DNA of 64,000 nucleotides from Semisulcospira habei (taxonomy: Eukaryota; Mollusca; Gastropoda; Semisulcospiridae): NCBI GenBank assembly GCA_036245525.1, contig BTPG01000005.1, positions 180,335,198 through 180,399,197 on the forward strand, written 5' to 3'. Position numbers and translations under genes: made by a program. Below are positions 1-45,185 of the stretch, piece by piece (position 1 is the stretch's first letter; every line of letters begins with the position of its first letter). The notes below the pieces were generated by a model that saw nothing but the letters and a program-made list of their open reading frames with translations, had not been told where the DNA came from and ran no database searches.

Positions 1-106
1 ACCCTTGAACTATTGTAGTCGACCCATTTACTAACTTGGTACATAATCCTTAGAGAAGAGCATATATTAGCAGTTTGGCCTGATGGTTCAAGGTGTTACA
101 TTTCTT

Positions 107-197
107 TCACCCTTTGGCTGACGGTAGTGTGTTTGGCCTAGTTGATTCCTACAATAATCACCTCGACCAAATACGAAACCGACAGTCAAAGGGTTAA
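107..197. repeat. Foldback element, family C copy 1
   Basis: Imperfect palindrome of about 90 bp. It opens with CCCTTTGGCTGACGGTAG and closes with the complementary CGACAGTCAAAGGGTTAA, with a GATTCCT...AATCACCTCGAC centre. Same family as the copies near 9.0, 21.7, 34.0 and 54.5 kb. Confidence 0.75.
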
Positions 198-273
198 ATA
201 TAGAGTTCCTTGAGTTCGACGTTTCTAAATTTGTGTCAGAACTGAACTTGGACCACATTTTCCAACGTTGCAG

Positions 274-466
274 TGATCCAACTCCTGACGGCCTTGACGG
301 GGTGAGGTGGTTGCCATGGACGCAGGCCGCGCCGACTTTCCTTGACCTTGACTTGCCTTTGGCGGTGCGCGACACGCAGGAGGTCATCACCCCAAAAGTC
401 CGCTTCTGGATCGACACGATTCCCAAGATTCTGGGGGAAAACAACCCAGCTACCCTCGTCGGTTGA
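274..466 (+). CDS. Carboxylesterase-like gene 0, last coding exon only (partial)
   Basis: Final exon of an upstream type-B carboxylesterase whose other exons lie left of the window. It follows a TTGCAG acceptor at 273 and reads in frame to a TGA stop at 464-466. The 63 residues (DPTPDGLDGVRWLPWTQ...) align without a break to the last exons of the two complete genes downstream (14550-14748 and 38371-38569). They share the phase (completing a split GG+T glycine codon), the WLPWTQ core, the PKV(R/T)FW segment and the terminal (L/I)VG-stop. An AATAAA lies at 758-763. The protein is presumably secreted and lacks any C-terminal membrane segment. Whether its active site is intact cannot be judged here. 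Confidence 0.85.
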
Positions 467-566
467 TCCCACCCATCTAGGGAGCAAACTTAGCACCTTC
501 AGTCTGAAATCTCCTTGCGTGTACAACGACAGGCAGTACTACTCTCAATGCCGGGTACTGCATGCA

Positions 567-753
567 CAAGGGGTTAAGACACCTCAGCGGGAGATGGCTC
601 GACAATGATACTTCAAGGGTAGTGCCAGATTAGCGTGACGCCTTCCTCTGGCACTACCCTTGTACTATCATGCCCGAACTGTCACTTACAGCTGATGCAT
701 TATACTGCCTTAGAAGACGCCTTTCAAGATTGCAGTTCATAGTCAATGAGTTT
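567..753. repeat. Foldback element, family A copy 1 (diverged)
   Basis: Core hairpin 609-670: TTCAAGGGTAGTGCCAGA pairs with CTGGCACTACCCTTG. It is flanked by the family A outer motifs (GGAGATGGCTCGAC on the left; GACGCC...CAATGAGTT on the right). Confidence 0.65.
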
Positions 754-757
754 TAAA

Positions 758-763
758 AATAAA
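758..763 (+). terminator. Poly(A) signal of esterase gene 0
   Basis: AATAAA about 290 bp after the gene 0 stop, the first canonical signal downstream. The intervening hairpin would lie in the 3' UTR. Confidence 0.5.
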
Positions 764-796
764 GTGTCATTTTAAACGGTGTGTGTTCAGAATCAT

Positions 797-870
797 TTAG
801 TAATAATAATAATAATTATATTTATAAAGCGCAAACGCCCTGCAGTGCGCAGTGCATTTTCGTCTCTTTA
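797..870 (-). mobile_element. Short non-LTR/SINE 3' end with (ATT)n tail
   Basis: On the minus strand GCGCTTTATAAATATAA is followed by (ATT)n. This is the usual CR1/L2-type 3' terminus, seen again at 4214, 19255, 24392, 52440 and 62530. Confidence 0.45.
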
Positions 871-1147
871 ACCTTTCGTATGCGTCTAAATGATGCAACA
901 CAGAAAAGATCAGACATTTAAACCGAACAAGGAACTAAGATTGATTACACACACGACAGAAACATAATTTTGTTTTACCAGTTCAGAATACTAAATGTCC
1001 AACCATTTGTCGGGACACGAGATGGCGGCGGGGAAGAACTATCAACCAAAAATAAATGAATTTAAATAAGTGTTCTGAGTTTCTCTCACAAGAACGAACC
1101 CGCTTTGGCTCAGAAACAACTGACAAGTCCTCTGCATGTCGCCATGT

Positions 1148-1364
1148 ATTGACCCCCTCTCTGCCAGTGGACCCAGACTGTGTTTTTGAAATCATTGTAA
1201 ACTCAATGTCAAAGATACGCTGCCGTCAAATGAACATGGATACAAATTGGTTTCAGCAAGAGGCATAAATCCTCATGAGCCCCCGCAACTGCTGGGGCCC
1301 ATGATGATCTATGCCTCTTGCAGGTGGATCGTTTTCGCTTATTCCCGGCAGGAAAGGGGTTAAT
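1148..1364. repeat. Foldback element, family B (GCAAGAGGCAT subtype)
   Basis: Ends GACCCCCTCTCTGCCAGTGG and CCGGCAGGAAAGGGGTTAA. The core GCAAGAGGCATAAATCCTCA pairs with GATCTATGCCTCTTGC around a CCCCCGC...GGGGGC stem at about 1255-1325. A copy of the same subtype lies at 28.6-28.9 kb. Confidence 0.7.
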
Positions 1365-1537
1365 AAACACAGTAAGTAACCAGATAAACGAAGCAATCGC
1401 ACAACACATTGCATAAATCACCACGCAAGAAAAAGTCTTCTCTGGTCAATGGTGTGCCTAACTAATAACTGCACGTACGTGGCTGATGAAGTCAACATTC
1501 AAGACATGTCGCATAATTAACAGTTAACTGCTTTTAG

Positions 1538-1655
1538 CTACCCTCCACCCCCCAACCCCCTCTCCCCACCCCCACCCCCATCGCCGGCCCCCCTCCCGTC
1601 CCCACCCTCCACCCACCACTCTCCTCACCCACCATCCACCCCAACCACTCTTGAG
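1538..1655. repeat. C-rich low-complexity tract
   Basis: Runs of CCCACCCCC and CCACC with almost no G. No coding signal is seen. The rest of 1365-1837 holds nothing recognisable. Confidence 0.8.
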
Positions 1656-1837
1656 GAACCTTGTGTATTCCCGGTAAAGCTGAGATCTCCATAAAAAAAA
1701 AAATAAAACTACGGTGCTTAGAAGAGGAATAAAAGTGCGTAGATTCCGTTCATTTAGGTCAGTACCTGATTAGGGACAGTAAAGATAAGTTCACCTTTGT
1801 TAGGCTGTTTGGTGCGACATGCGGTCAAATGGTTTTG

Positions 1838-2069
1838 ACCCCTTAACTGCCGGGGCAAAGGAGAACGCTACCCAACTGCAAGAGACATAAATCCTCATGA
1901 GCCCCCGCAGTCGCGGGGGCTCATAAGGATTTATGTCTCTTGCTAGTTATATGCTCTTTGTATCTGTTTTTGGTCCCATTTCATTTCAGTTCTTAATGAG
2001 AATGCCGGATGGTATGCAGTGTTTCCAGGCGCTCGCGAAGTCCGTTATCACTGGCAGCGAAGGGGTTAA
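1838..2069. repeat. Foldback element, family B copy 2
   Basis: About 230 bp. It starts GACCCCTTAACTGCCGGGGC and ends CACTGGCAGCGAAGGGGTTAA. A near-perfect core hairpin at 1877-1945 has arms GCAAGAGACATAAATCCTCA and TGAGGATTTATGTCTCTTGC, and a tip of CCCCCGC/GCGGGGG. Confidence 0.85.
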
Positions 2070-2405
2070 TGATAAGATTTTTTTTTTAAACGCAATTCAC
2101 AGTGACTGTCAGTCTGTTCCATAAACTGTCTGCCCTATGAAGGCAAAAGAAAGTAAGTACATTTTTGTTAAAGCTACATTTTTATTGTGTTACAATGAAA
2201 ATCTGACTTTTTACAAAAATAGACTGTCTTTTGCCTTCACATGGGCAAATTGCTTGTCGGGTGATAATGACACTTTTTTTTTCTTAGGCGTCAAAAAAAA
2301 AAAAACCGCTTACTATAACCACTGAGTCTGGGATGCCAGGACAGAGGTAGAAGGTAAAAAAACACACGCACACACACACAGCAAAGAAACCGAGAAAGAA
2401 GAAGG

Positions 2406-14748
<12,343 letters not shown>

Positions 14749-14783
14749 AAGTGACGTACCTGGGGTGACCGCAACGGCATATT

Positions 14784-14864
14784 TACTCATTCGCGGCTCG
14801 CCGCATCCGGAAACGCGGCAAATACCGCGTATCCGGATGCGGTGGGCGCGAATGAAATAAATTA
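14784..14864. repeat. Foldback element, family D copy 3, overlapping the CES-1 poly(A) signal
   Basis: TTTACTCATTCGCGGCTCGC...GCGCGAATGAAATAAATTAA, with GCATCCGGA / TCCGGATGC arms. Its right terminus contains AATAAA. Confidence 0.85.
14856..14861 (+). terminator. Candidate poly(A) signal of CES-1
   Basis: AATAAA 108 bp after the stop codon, inside the right end of a family D hairpin element. Confidence 0.55.
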
Positions 14865-15028
14865 ATGGCGTCTAGCTGAAGAGACGGAATCGGTCTTCGA
14901 GGACATGCACTTAATAACTAGCAGGCTGAAGTTAGATCAGCCTACGCGCAATGCTGACTTTAGAAACTGACCTTGGAACTTCACAGTAAAACATCTCAAC
15001 GTGTTTGTGTGGATTACTGAAGTACAAA

Positions 15029-15072
15029 TAACCCTTTGACTCCCAGAACAGTTCTGGGAGCCAAAGGGTTGA
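15029..15072. repeat. Short palindrome, family H
   Basis: AACCCTTTGACTCCCAGAAC / GTTCTGGGAGCCAAAGGGTT: 20-bp arms, almost no loop, CCC-type end like families B and C. Confidence 0.88.
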
Positions 15073-15086
15073 ATTGAAATCCTCTT

Positions 15087-15310
15087 TCAAAAATCAATCA
15101 ATCAATCAATTGATCGATCAATCAACCAATCCATCAATCAGGCAGTCAGTCAATCCATCCATCCGTCTATTCATGCATGCATCCATTCATCCATCAGTCC
15201 GCCCACCCACCCACATACACACACACCCATCCGTCCATCCATCTATCTATCCATCCAACCATCCAACCATCCATCCATCCATCCATCCATCCATCCATCC
15301 ATAAATCAGG
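15087..15310. repeat. (AATC)n and (ATCC)n microsatellite
   Basis: AATC repeats grade into CATC/CATCC repeats with CACAC interruptions. Confidence 0.95.
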
Positions 15311-15644
15311 CAGGCAGGTCAATCAATGAATCAATGCTCCTCGCTATCAAGACCAGTTAGTTCCATGGAGATGAGTTTCTAACACCATGTATGCAACACA
15401 ACATCCAAATGCAATTTACTGATAGTGGTCATATTCATTTTGCCGTCATTTGGCCTGAAGGTTGACAGTAATGGGGCCAAAGTGCGTGTGGATCTTTGAG
15501 TTGGGAGAGGCGGTTTTGGGAGACACTCCCTGATCATAGTGCACACCTGCATGTTTAAACCCTTTCATAATGACGATCAACAGTAAACAGTTTTTGAAAA
15601 TTGGACGAGTGGCTGACGGAGAATGCACAGGAAATGCTGAAATA

Positions 15645-15960
15645 TAAGATAAGATAAGATACACTTTATTGCCATATGCATAAACGTTAGGAATTTTTGC
15701 GGCTTAACTGACGAGCGTCCATGTTAAGATCAACACATAAAACATACATACATCACAATCAAGCAGACTCTAAAATACCAAACCACACATATGTATAGCA
15801 GCCATTCTACTAAATATACACACACATCTAAGTAAGTAAAATAAGATAAATCTGTTCAGAATAAGCATATTCTGACAACAAAAACCGCCAAGTGAGCCGC
15901 AACAAAACAGATTAACTAAATTCATATGCATTAATAAAACTTTATATCCTGTCTAAGAAA
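15645..15960 (-). mobile_element. Retroposon 3' end with (TTATC)n tail
   Basis: On the minus strand an AT-rich segment ends CATATGGCAATAAAGTGTAT then CTTATCTTATCTTA. The AATAAA plus pentamer tail suggests a non-LTR 3' end; no coding part is visible. Confidence 0.4.
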
Positions 15961-16018
15961 TGATTAAGAGAACATATAAAGAAGTAGAAACAACTAAGAC
16001 GGGCTTTGGGTGATCTTC

Positions 16019-16230
16019 AACTCATTCTACCCCAAAACCGAAATCCCCAAATGTTGCCGTTGTCCTCTGAAGACTGCTTTGCAGTGCAGGACACAGATCG
16101 ACCACGATAGTTCAAGGGTGATGCCAGAATAGCTTGGCGCCCATAGGCGCCAAGCTATTCTGTCATCACCCTTAAACTATCATGGTCAATCCATATCTTG
16201 CTGTGGTGTGTCTGGGGTAGAATGAGTTAA
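16019..16230. repeat. Foldback element, family A copy 6 (in intergenic spacer)
   Basis: AACTCATTCTACCCCAAAAC...CTGGGGTAGAATGAGTTAA. Core: TAGTTCAAGGGTGATGCCAG against CTGTCATCACCCTTAAACTA, tip GGCGCC. Confidence 0.92.
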
Positions 16231-16860
16231 AGGGACTTAGATTCAATCTGCTGAGTGAAATCATATCACAGCCATTATTACATATTGCCGAGGGAAAAAA
16301 AGAGGGAAAGATAAAACAAGAACATATTCATTCAGTGTCGAAATGTGTATGCAATGTCTTGTATCTAGTACAAAGGTCTCGGTCAAACTGACTTTAGATA
16401 GACTTTAGATACGGTTTATGTAGGCAAAATTCGCGATATCCACTTGGAATGATTATGTTCAACGCTGTTTTGTACATACATTAAGTGCGTACAGATTGAA
16501 CACGGGCTGTAGGCTCGGTTTGGAGTTTGGAAATTGTAGAAACAGCACCAACCACACATCAATAGCCTATGTAAAAAATATTGTATTAATGTTGTTGGCG
16601 GTGGTGTTTCGTGTTTCGTTTCGTTGTGTTTTGTTTTGTTTTGCTTTGTTCGGCATTGTTTTGGTTTGGTTTTTGTGTTCTATGATTTTTTTGTGCTTTG
16701 TTATATTGATTTTGGCTTTGTGCGTGTGTATGTGCGTGCGTGCGTGCGTGCGTGCATGTGTGTTTGTTAGTTTTTTTGGTCACTTTGAAAGTTACTGTTT
16801 TATGGAGCTTTGGCACACTATAATAATTGATGAATCCTTGCTTCTTTTTCTTTTTTTCAG
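16231..16860. other. Intergenic spacer upstream of CES-2
   Basis: A GT-rich stretch (TTTGTTTTG, TGCGTGCG) at 16600-16765; otherwise no feature recognised. Confidence 0.4.
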
Positions 16861-16907
16861 GCACTGCATGGTCTTAACGTGTGTTCTAGGTTATCATTTG
16901 GGACCAC

Positions 16908-17112
16908 TCGGGCTAGGGCCGTAAGGACCAAAATCACAGATCTGCAAACGCAATACAGCGTGGCCAAGGGGGCCCGCATAATATGGTTGATCACAGGCAG
17001 CAGCTGGATACCATGAAAACCACCTTACAGTGCCAGCGACGCGCTAGTTTACATATCTATCTCATATTTGTGTGCCGGTCTGTAAGGTCCAAAATCACTG
17101 ACCAGCACACAT
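16908..17112. repeat. Two family F half-arms
   Basis: GGGCCGTAAGGACCAAAATCA at 16915 and GTAAGGTCCAAAATCACTGA at 17081. Each resembles the right arm of family F; the second retains a short left arm (GTGTGCCGGTCTG). Confidence 0.6.
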
Positions 17113-17224
17113 GTGTAAATCCTGAATTTGGCTAACATTCAGCTTGTATGAGTCAGGGGGTCCAATCAGTAGTGGAGAGAAATTTTGCGAAGGGAAGACA
17201 GAAAGACGAGAGAGAAAATAAGAA

Positions 17225-38569
<21,345 letters not shown>

Positions 38570-38655
38570 GAGTATGGAATTTGTGTTAAAATGTAACTGC
38601 CTTCATGCACGTTACGGCACGTGTAGCCGCATGCACACTACGGGGGGCACCGGCT

Positions 38656-38661
38656 AATAAA
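38656..38661 (+). terminator. Poly(A) signal of CES-2
   Basis: AATAAA 87 bp after the stop, with a GT-rich tract beginning 25 bp further on, as expected for a downstream element. Confidence 0.75.
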
Positions 38662-38685
38662 TCTTTTCTCAAGTCTTGACTTATT

Positions 38686-38686
<1 letters not shown>

Positions 38687-38767
<81 letters not shown>
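38687..38767. repeat. (GT)n microsatellite
   Basis: About 80 bp of GT, then a GCGCGC purine-pyrimidine stretch to 38788 that could adopt Z-form. Confidence 0.97.
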
Positions 38768-38768
<1 letters not shown>

Positions 38769-39047
38769 AAGCGCGCGCACGCGCGCGGTGTGTATATGTA
38801 AGCAGCAAGCTAATCGAGCATGCAGCAGACTCAGTCCTTGAAGTTTTAGTTTTTTTTCCCGGGATGTTCCCCAGAACAAAATCTTCAGTTTTCTGAGAGA
38901 ATCGAATATTTTTTTTAGCAAGATTTGAACATTCATAGCGGACTATGTGAAGTTAATTACTTTGACCTTTTCGATAGTCCGTAGACCTTTCCTTTAAAGA
39001 TTCGGGCGACATTTTAGAATGAAATATTTTAAAGATACGTCTTGTCC

Positions 39048-39260
39048 TAACTCATTCTACCCCAGACACACCACAGCAAGATATGGATCGACCTTGACAG
39101 TTCAAGGGTAATGCCAGAATAGCTTGGCGCCTATGGGCGCCAAGCTATTCTGGCATCACCCTTGAACTATCATGGTCGATCTGTGTCCTGCACTGCAATG
39201 CAGTCTTCAGAGGACAACGGCAAAAATTTGGGGATTTCGGTCTTGGGGTACAATGAGTTA
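39048..39260. repeat. Foldback element, family A copy
   Basis: TAACTCATTCTACCCCAGAC...TTGGGGTACAATGAGTTA; core CAGTTCAAGGGTAATGCCAG / CTGGCATCACCCTTGAACTA, GGCGCC tips. Confidence 0.93.
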
Positions 39261-39407
39261 AGACCTTTCTTTTAGTCTGGCCTAGCCATATTTTTACCCA
39301 ACCCGCCGTGAGATGGCCTTAGTCGCTTGCTCGGCGTTAAACGCCAATAACTAACTAACTAAGCTAATGGAGCATAAATCCGTCAGCAGTAATTCAATGT
39401 AAAACTA

Positions 39408-39480
39408 GTCACAACCCACTGCCGTGCGCAGGCCAACGGCGGCCGACGTCGGCCCGATGGCCTTTTTGCGCATTGGGAAG
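39408..39480. repeat. Half of a family E element
   Basis: CCGTGCGCAGGCCAACGGC, GGCCGACGTCGGCCCGATGG, CCTTTTTGCGCA. It matches the right arm of 10423-10518. Confidence 0.6.
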
Positions 39481-39605
39481 CTGCTCGGGTACCCTGATAC
39501 CATCTCCGATACTCATGGGACTCACTGACACCGGTTGTTTCCCTCGATTCGCTCCCGCTGGTCCGGCTGAGGAAGCGAATTGAGGGAGCCAACTAGTGTG
39601 GGTAG

Positions 39606-39860
39606 GCCTTTAGCCCTAACGCACTACAGCAGGAGATGGATCGACCATGATAATTCAAGGGTAGTGCCAGATTATCTTGGCGCCAACAATCGAGCGCGAT
39701 AATTGAAGGATAGTGTCATATTAGCTTGGAGCCATCAGGCGCCAACCTAAGCTGGCACCACCCTTGAATCAAGGTCACTCCATCTCTAGCAACTGGTACA
39801 TAGTCGGTCAGTCGTAAGGTGACACCTCCAACATTTAGGGAAATGCGGCCACCTTGGGAT
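39606..39860. repeat. Foldback element, family A, rearranged
   Basis: The left arm is present twice in tandem (ATAATTCAAGGGTAGTGCCA at 39649; ATAATTGAAGGATAGTGTCA at 39699) before one right arm (CTGGCACCACCCTTGAATC). Confidence 0.75.
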
Positions 39861-40420
39861 TGTAGAGGATAATGGCGTAAACCTGAATGAGCGGCTAAGA
39901 AATAATCGAATTTCGTATTCTGACTCATTGAATAAGGCGTTCGTCTAATTTGCGTTCATTGACGAATACAATTCGACCAACCGATCACGATCAATCGTAT
40001 TTATTAGACGAACACCTCTGCTTGCCGCAAGAACGAGAAATGCCAGTCAGTCGAACCGGCTTGAGACAGAAAACACGGTCAATCAATGGCTCAGTGACGG
40101 ACGAATTTACAATCGTGTTTGCGACAACAAAGGCGTCGCTCGCCAATCGGCTTACATCCATCACGCCAGCTTTGTTATGAGCCCCACCGTCTGTCATCAG
40201 GCATCATGTCGACTCAGTCAGCAGATCGGATCAGGTGGTGGGAAAGGGGGAGTGGCCGGTGGGACTAGTGATGATGATGATGACGATGAGACGTTTTTAT
40301 TCAGGATAAAAAGTTTTAGGCATAGCAATGCCTATCTTCCAAATTGTCCTGCTACTCTACACATATAAAAATACATCAGACGATACATAAAAAAAATAAA
40401 ACATATGTAAGTAAAAAGAC

Positions 40421-40465
40421 CCATCACCCCCCCCCCCCCCACACACCACCACCACCACTCGGAGG
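40421..40465. repeat. Poly-C / (CCA)n tract
   Basis: C run followed by CACACCACCACCACCAC within the 3' region of the CR1-like element. Confidence 0.85.
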
Positions 40466-43251
40466 AAAAAAAAAAGAATATATATTATACACACACACAG
40501 GTATGAACCTGACATGTTAATGCAGACAGTCAAACTATTACATAATCTGCAGCAACAGTAGAAGAGTATTAGGTAATAGGAAACTTGTCACTAAAAATAC
40601 GAATAGTAGCATAAGGGAGCCGAACATACTATTACTTCTGAAATAAATATTTATGGAGGCGATCTTTGAAGACGCTAATCTTACAAATTGATTTCAGGTG
40701 TGGAGGTAACATATTCCACGCTTTAGCGCCTGAAAAAGACAGGCTGGTTTTACAGATGTCTAATCTAATTTTGGGAAGGTGGATCGAGCTATTTCTCGTG
40801 TTTTTTCTATTATTGTCGGAAAATAGAGCTTTTAGATAGTGTGGGGCTTTTCCGTGCATGATCTTGTGCAGTAGAACACAGCGATTAAATTCAAACTGTT
40901 TCTTCAATGTTCGTAGCTTGAGAGATTTTAATTCTACATCAGTCGAAGTAGGACTCGGAAGTATTAATTTAATGCCCCGACGATACAAGGAATTAACTTT
41001 TTTCATGTGAACTTCGCTGCATCCATCCCAGACGGTAGAACTGTAGTCACAATGCGTTTTGAAATGCGCATGGAAAAAGAGTCTACGGATATCAGTATTA
41101 ACAATATGGCGTAGTTTTGATAACAGGAACAGATTTTTGGAGATTGTTTTGCATATAGAGTCAGTATGCGGCTCCCAGCTTAATTGGTTGTCCACTATAA
41201 CGCCTAATAAGCGATGCCTAGTTACTTGTTCTACAAGCTGGCTGTCTAAGGAGAGTGTTAAAGGTGGTTGGCCATGCTGATGTTTCTGACGTGTAGTAAC
41301 TAAATGCTCTTTGTCTTTGGAATACTAATAATCATGTGATTATCACTGCACCAGCCTGCTACTTCATCAAGACTTTGTTGGAGTACCTTATTAATGGTTG
41401 CGATATCTTTATCAGATGTGTGTATGGTCGTGTCATCTGCGAACAGATCGCAGTTTGCGTCTAAATGAGATATGCACAGTGGCAGATCATTAATAAATAG
41501 ATTAAATAATAAGGGCCCTAGAATAGACCCCTGTGGAACACCGCAAGTTACTAAACCATCAGAGGAATATTTGCCATTTAGTAGTACTTTCTGCGTTCTG
41601 TCCCTGAGATAGGAAGATATAAAGGAGACAGTATTTGAGTCAATATGATAGAATGGTAGTTTTTTTTTAGTAGGATAGAGTGGTTGACAAGATCAAAAGC
41701 TTTTTTTCAGATCAAGAAAGATTGTACCTGATACTTTACTGTCATTTATGGCAGAGAGCCATTTATCAATTAAATGATTGAGGGCAGTTTGGCACGAACG
41801 TAGAGGTCGAAATCCTGATTGTGCTGCAGTTATCAGATGGTTTTGCTCCAGAAAGTTTAAAAGATGAGTATGGATATGTTTCTGGAGCGGTTTTGAAATA
41901 CAGGATAATATGGAAATGGGTCTGTACTCGTTTAGGTTGCATAAATCTTTGCTTTTAGGAAGAGGGATTACCTTCGCTTTTTTAGCTCGTCGGGAAAAAC
42001 GTTATGTCTGATCGATAAATCATAAATAAAGGTCAGGGATTCGACGACGTAGGGCAGAGATAGTTTTAAAATTTGACTATTAATACCATCTGGACCGCAA
42101 GACGATTTGTTCTTTAAACTAGAAATATCTACATCTAGGACAGTCATAAGCGGTACTAAAAATGGGCCGCAGGCTCTCTGTTGACTATGGTGACGTAGTT
42201 GATGAGAGCAAGTGTAGTTTACAGGGTTAGGTGTATTTGACTTCGCCAGAGTTTGAGCAACAGTTATGAAGTGAGCGTTGAACGCATCAGCAGTAAGATC
42301 GGGCGGAATATTAGGCGATCGTTTAGTGTTACCTTTGGTGAAATTGTTTATTACTTGCCAGACTGAACGGATGTCTTTGCCGTCGGCAATAACTTGTTCT
42401 GCATTTTGCCTAGAGCTGTGCTTTACGAACTAGAGATTTGACATGGTTTCGCTGCTTCTTGTATTCAGTAAATTTCTTGTCTCGTTTTAATTCATCTCTT
42501 ACTTCCATTGCTTGTTTTATCTCACCAGAGAGCCATTTTGGCAAAGCAGGATATTTGACGCATTTGATACGCTAGGCGCGTGTCTATCCAGAACGGCGAG
42601 AAACAGCTCGTACCAGCGTGACAGGGCATCGTTAGGGTTTTTGCAGTTTTGTATATCATAAAATGGTACTAAAGATGGGTTATATAAAAAAGCAGTTTGG
42701 TCGAATTTTTAAAACATCTATACATTATGGTAGTGTGTCCTTTGACTGACTGTTTAGCTAACCTAACAGACAACGTAAAACAAACAGGAAAGTGATCACT
42801 AATGGAAATATTAGGTATGCTAACATTTTTTACAACGCTGACGTTTGTGGTATATACATGGTCTATCAGTGTTGAAGATGAGAAAGTAACTCTAGTAGGT
42901 GACTGGACAAGCTGTTTCAACCCTTAAAAATTCAACATGGATCTCCATGAAGTGTGTCCTTGCTTTTGCAAGTCTATGTTGAAGTCTCCCCAGATATGTA
43001 CATCACCTTTGGACTCCTGAACCACATCCATCATTAATACAAACTCGTCCTGCCAGGAGACTGAGGCCGCTGGGTTTCTATCTACAAAACCTGTCAGAAC
43101 AGGTGAGGACTTGGTCGTTTTAACTTCTAACCACATGCACTCTATATTAGGGGATTCTAAATCACAACGCCTCTTTACATAGTTGTTGATGGAATTGTGT
43201 ACGTACACTGCTAGGCCAGTATGGCCGGGGACAGATGCAGTCTCGCCTGAG

Positions 43252-43646
43252 ATTGATTGATTGATTGTACATTGCTTAATGTCCCGACAGCAACAAGGCT
43301 TTCTCAGGACGTGCCTGTACTGCTTGTGAAAAAACCCAAAAAAACAACAGAATATTGAATGTATGTCACCAGCCGGTCAAATACGTTAAATAAACCTACG
43401 ACACGGGGCCTAAATAAAGCTAAGACCATTTAGCAACACACATCCAATATCAAGAGCTACAGACAGCGCAGACAGTAGGGAGAGTTTAAAAAAGGAAAAT
43501 ACAGGTGAATGGACCAAGGGTAGACAGAAACACATGCCCCAGAATAGAGAGGAAACCCCACCCTGTGGGGCTGACCAGGGTGACCCTGGGAACTAAAAAG
43601 TAGTTAACCCCACCCAAGTCCCCCAGGGCAGACCCGGGTGAGGGCA
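43252..43646 (-). mobile_element. SINE-like retroposon copy 2, nested in CR1-like element
   Basis: About 395 bp with an 11-bp target duplication TCTCGCCTGAG at 43241-43251 and 43647-43657. Minus-strand (CAAT)n tail at 43252. Nearly identical to 37393-37777. Confidence 0.93.
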
Positions 43647-44582
43647 TCTCGCCTGAGAATGGAGTTATTGTATATAGCTATGGCATGGTCACTAATGTTA
43701 GCTGTTAGACGAGATTCCGTAAATCAAAAAATGTGAAATGGTGAGGACTGGTTTAGGAGAATAGTTATATCTGGTATTTTGTGACAAAGGTGATACACAT
43801 TAAGATGACCGATATTTAATAAATGAATGCTGTTGCCACCTGTTGACATATTAGAAGGGAACGTATAGATAGTCAAGCAGAACAAAGCAAAAACAATAAT
43901 AACAACAAATACAAAAGCAAACAAAAACAAGAAAAACAATGTGTGGGCTGAAGAAAAAAAAAAACATGTAAACACCTAGCATGTAATTACACAACATAAA
44001 GTGTCTAAGTATCCAATTGGTACTAGAGGATTCCAATAGTCAAGAGCTGTAGGCGGTTCAAACAAACTGGTGAATCACACGCTCAAACAATCTTCACACG
44101 TCACTGCTGGTGGTGACTAGCGCAATCACAGCAGACAACACGCGGTCAACACAATCCGTCACTCGTTTGGATTAGCTGTGTCGCCGACTGAGAAATCACT
44201 CGAGTATTGAATTCTTTTAGCCTGACGCACTGGTTAGCTTTTCTCCGGAAAGCAGGGATAAGCAAGGTTGTCAAGCAACGCAATAAAAGTCCACCGTGCT
44301 CTATGTTATAGTCCAGTCACAGGGTTGAAGATAGGTCCCTTTGGGTCCATGCAACACCATACGTAGTTGTAATAGTTACCGTGTACGATGAAAAATTCAC
44401 ATTCGTGGTATAAATGAGACGTCATGCAACAGTCTGTGATAATACGTTTATGCAAAAGCAAATCACCTTGTCAATCTAAAACGTCATAAAAGTCTGTATG
44501 TCTGAAAGTCTATGTTTACTATTAAAAATAAAGCAATGGATGACATCATCCTCCACTCCAAATATCAGATCAGTGCTGACAT

Positions 44583-45185
44583 TGTGTCGAAAAGACTCTC
44601 ACAACAGTTAATAGAAAATGTTATGAAGGGTCTCTGTCACACAATCTTGTATCGGCATGGTCTCATTCGCTAAATCATTGTTTATTATTGTGTCGCAGTG
44701 ACTCACATAAAATCAAGCTTAGATGATGCTATGAAGAGTCTCTGTGACACAATTCTGTATCAATATAGTTTCATAACCTAAATCATGGTTTCCATCGTGT
44801 CGCAGCGACTCCACACAACACCAAGATTCATTAATGTTAGGAAGAGTCTCTGTGATCAGCATAATTTGTATCAGCATAGTTTGATATGCTAAATCATCGC
44901 ATATTATTGTGTCGCAGTGACACAAATAACATTAAGTTTTGTTAATGTCATTAAGAGTATCGGTGACACAATTTTGTGAACTGTACTGTACTGTTTAATA
45001 AATCGTTGCAGCATGCACTGTGTCGCAGCGACTCATATAACATTAAATATTGTTAATGTTATGAAGAGTCTCTGTGACACAATCTTGTATCGGCACTGTC
45101 CGACGAAATCGAGGTTGGAATTGTGTCGCACTGGCTGTACTTAACATGAGGTATTGGTGATGCCACGAGGATTCACTGCAACACA
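44583..45185. repeat. Satellite of about 107 bp, six diverged units
   Basis: Units keyed by GTGTCGCAGTGACT at 44583 (variant), 44690, 44797, 44909, 45020 and 45123. Each also has AAGAGTCTCTGTGACACAAT, which is partly complementary to the key motif. Confidence 0.85.

Larger units (their letters stand above)
40262..44060 (-). pseudogene. Decayed CR1/jockey-like non-LTR retrotransposon
   Basis: Read on the minus strand. The endonuclease N-terminus lies at about 43660-43900 (LLNIGHLNVYHL, KIPDITILLNQ), continuing at about 42750-43240 (MWLEVKTTK, IWGDFNIDLQ, LIDHVYTT, ISDHFPVCF). Reverse transcriptase is at about 41300-42000 (KVIPLPKSKDLCNLNEYRPI, FLDLKKAFDLVNHS, GVPQGSILGPLLFNLFINDL, DLFADDTTIH), and the C-terminal domain at 40632-41195 (WDGCSEVHMKKVNSLYRRGI, FSGAKAWNMLPPHLKSI). 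The 3' UTR has a minus-strand AATAAA and ends in (ATC)n near 40262-40290. Several frameshifts and stops make it non-functional. A SINE-like retroposon splits the endonuclease. The VPQGSILGP motif is typical of the CR1/jockey group. Confidence 0.88.

Noticed and set aside
38687..38896. CVCV-rich frame
   Set aside because: Translation of a (GT)n microsatellite.
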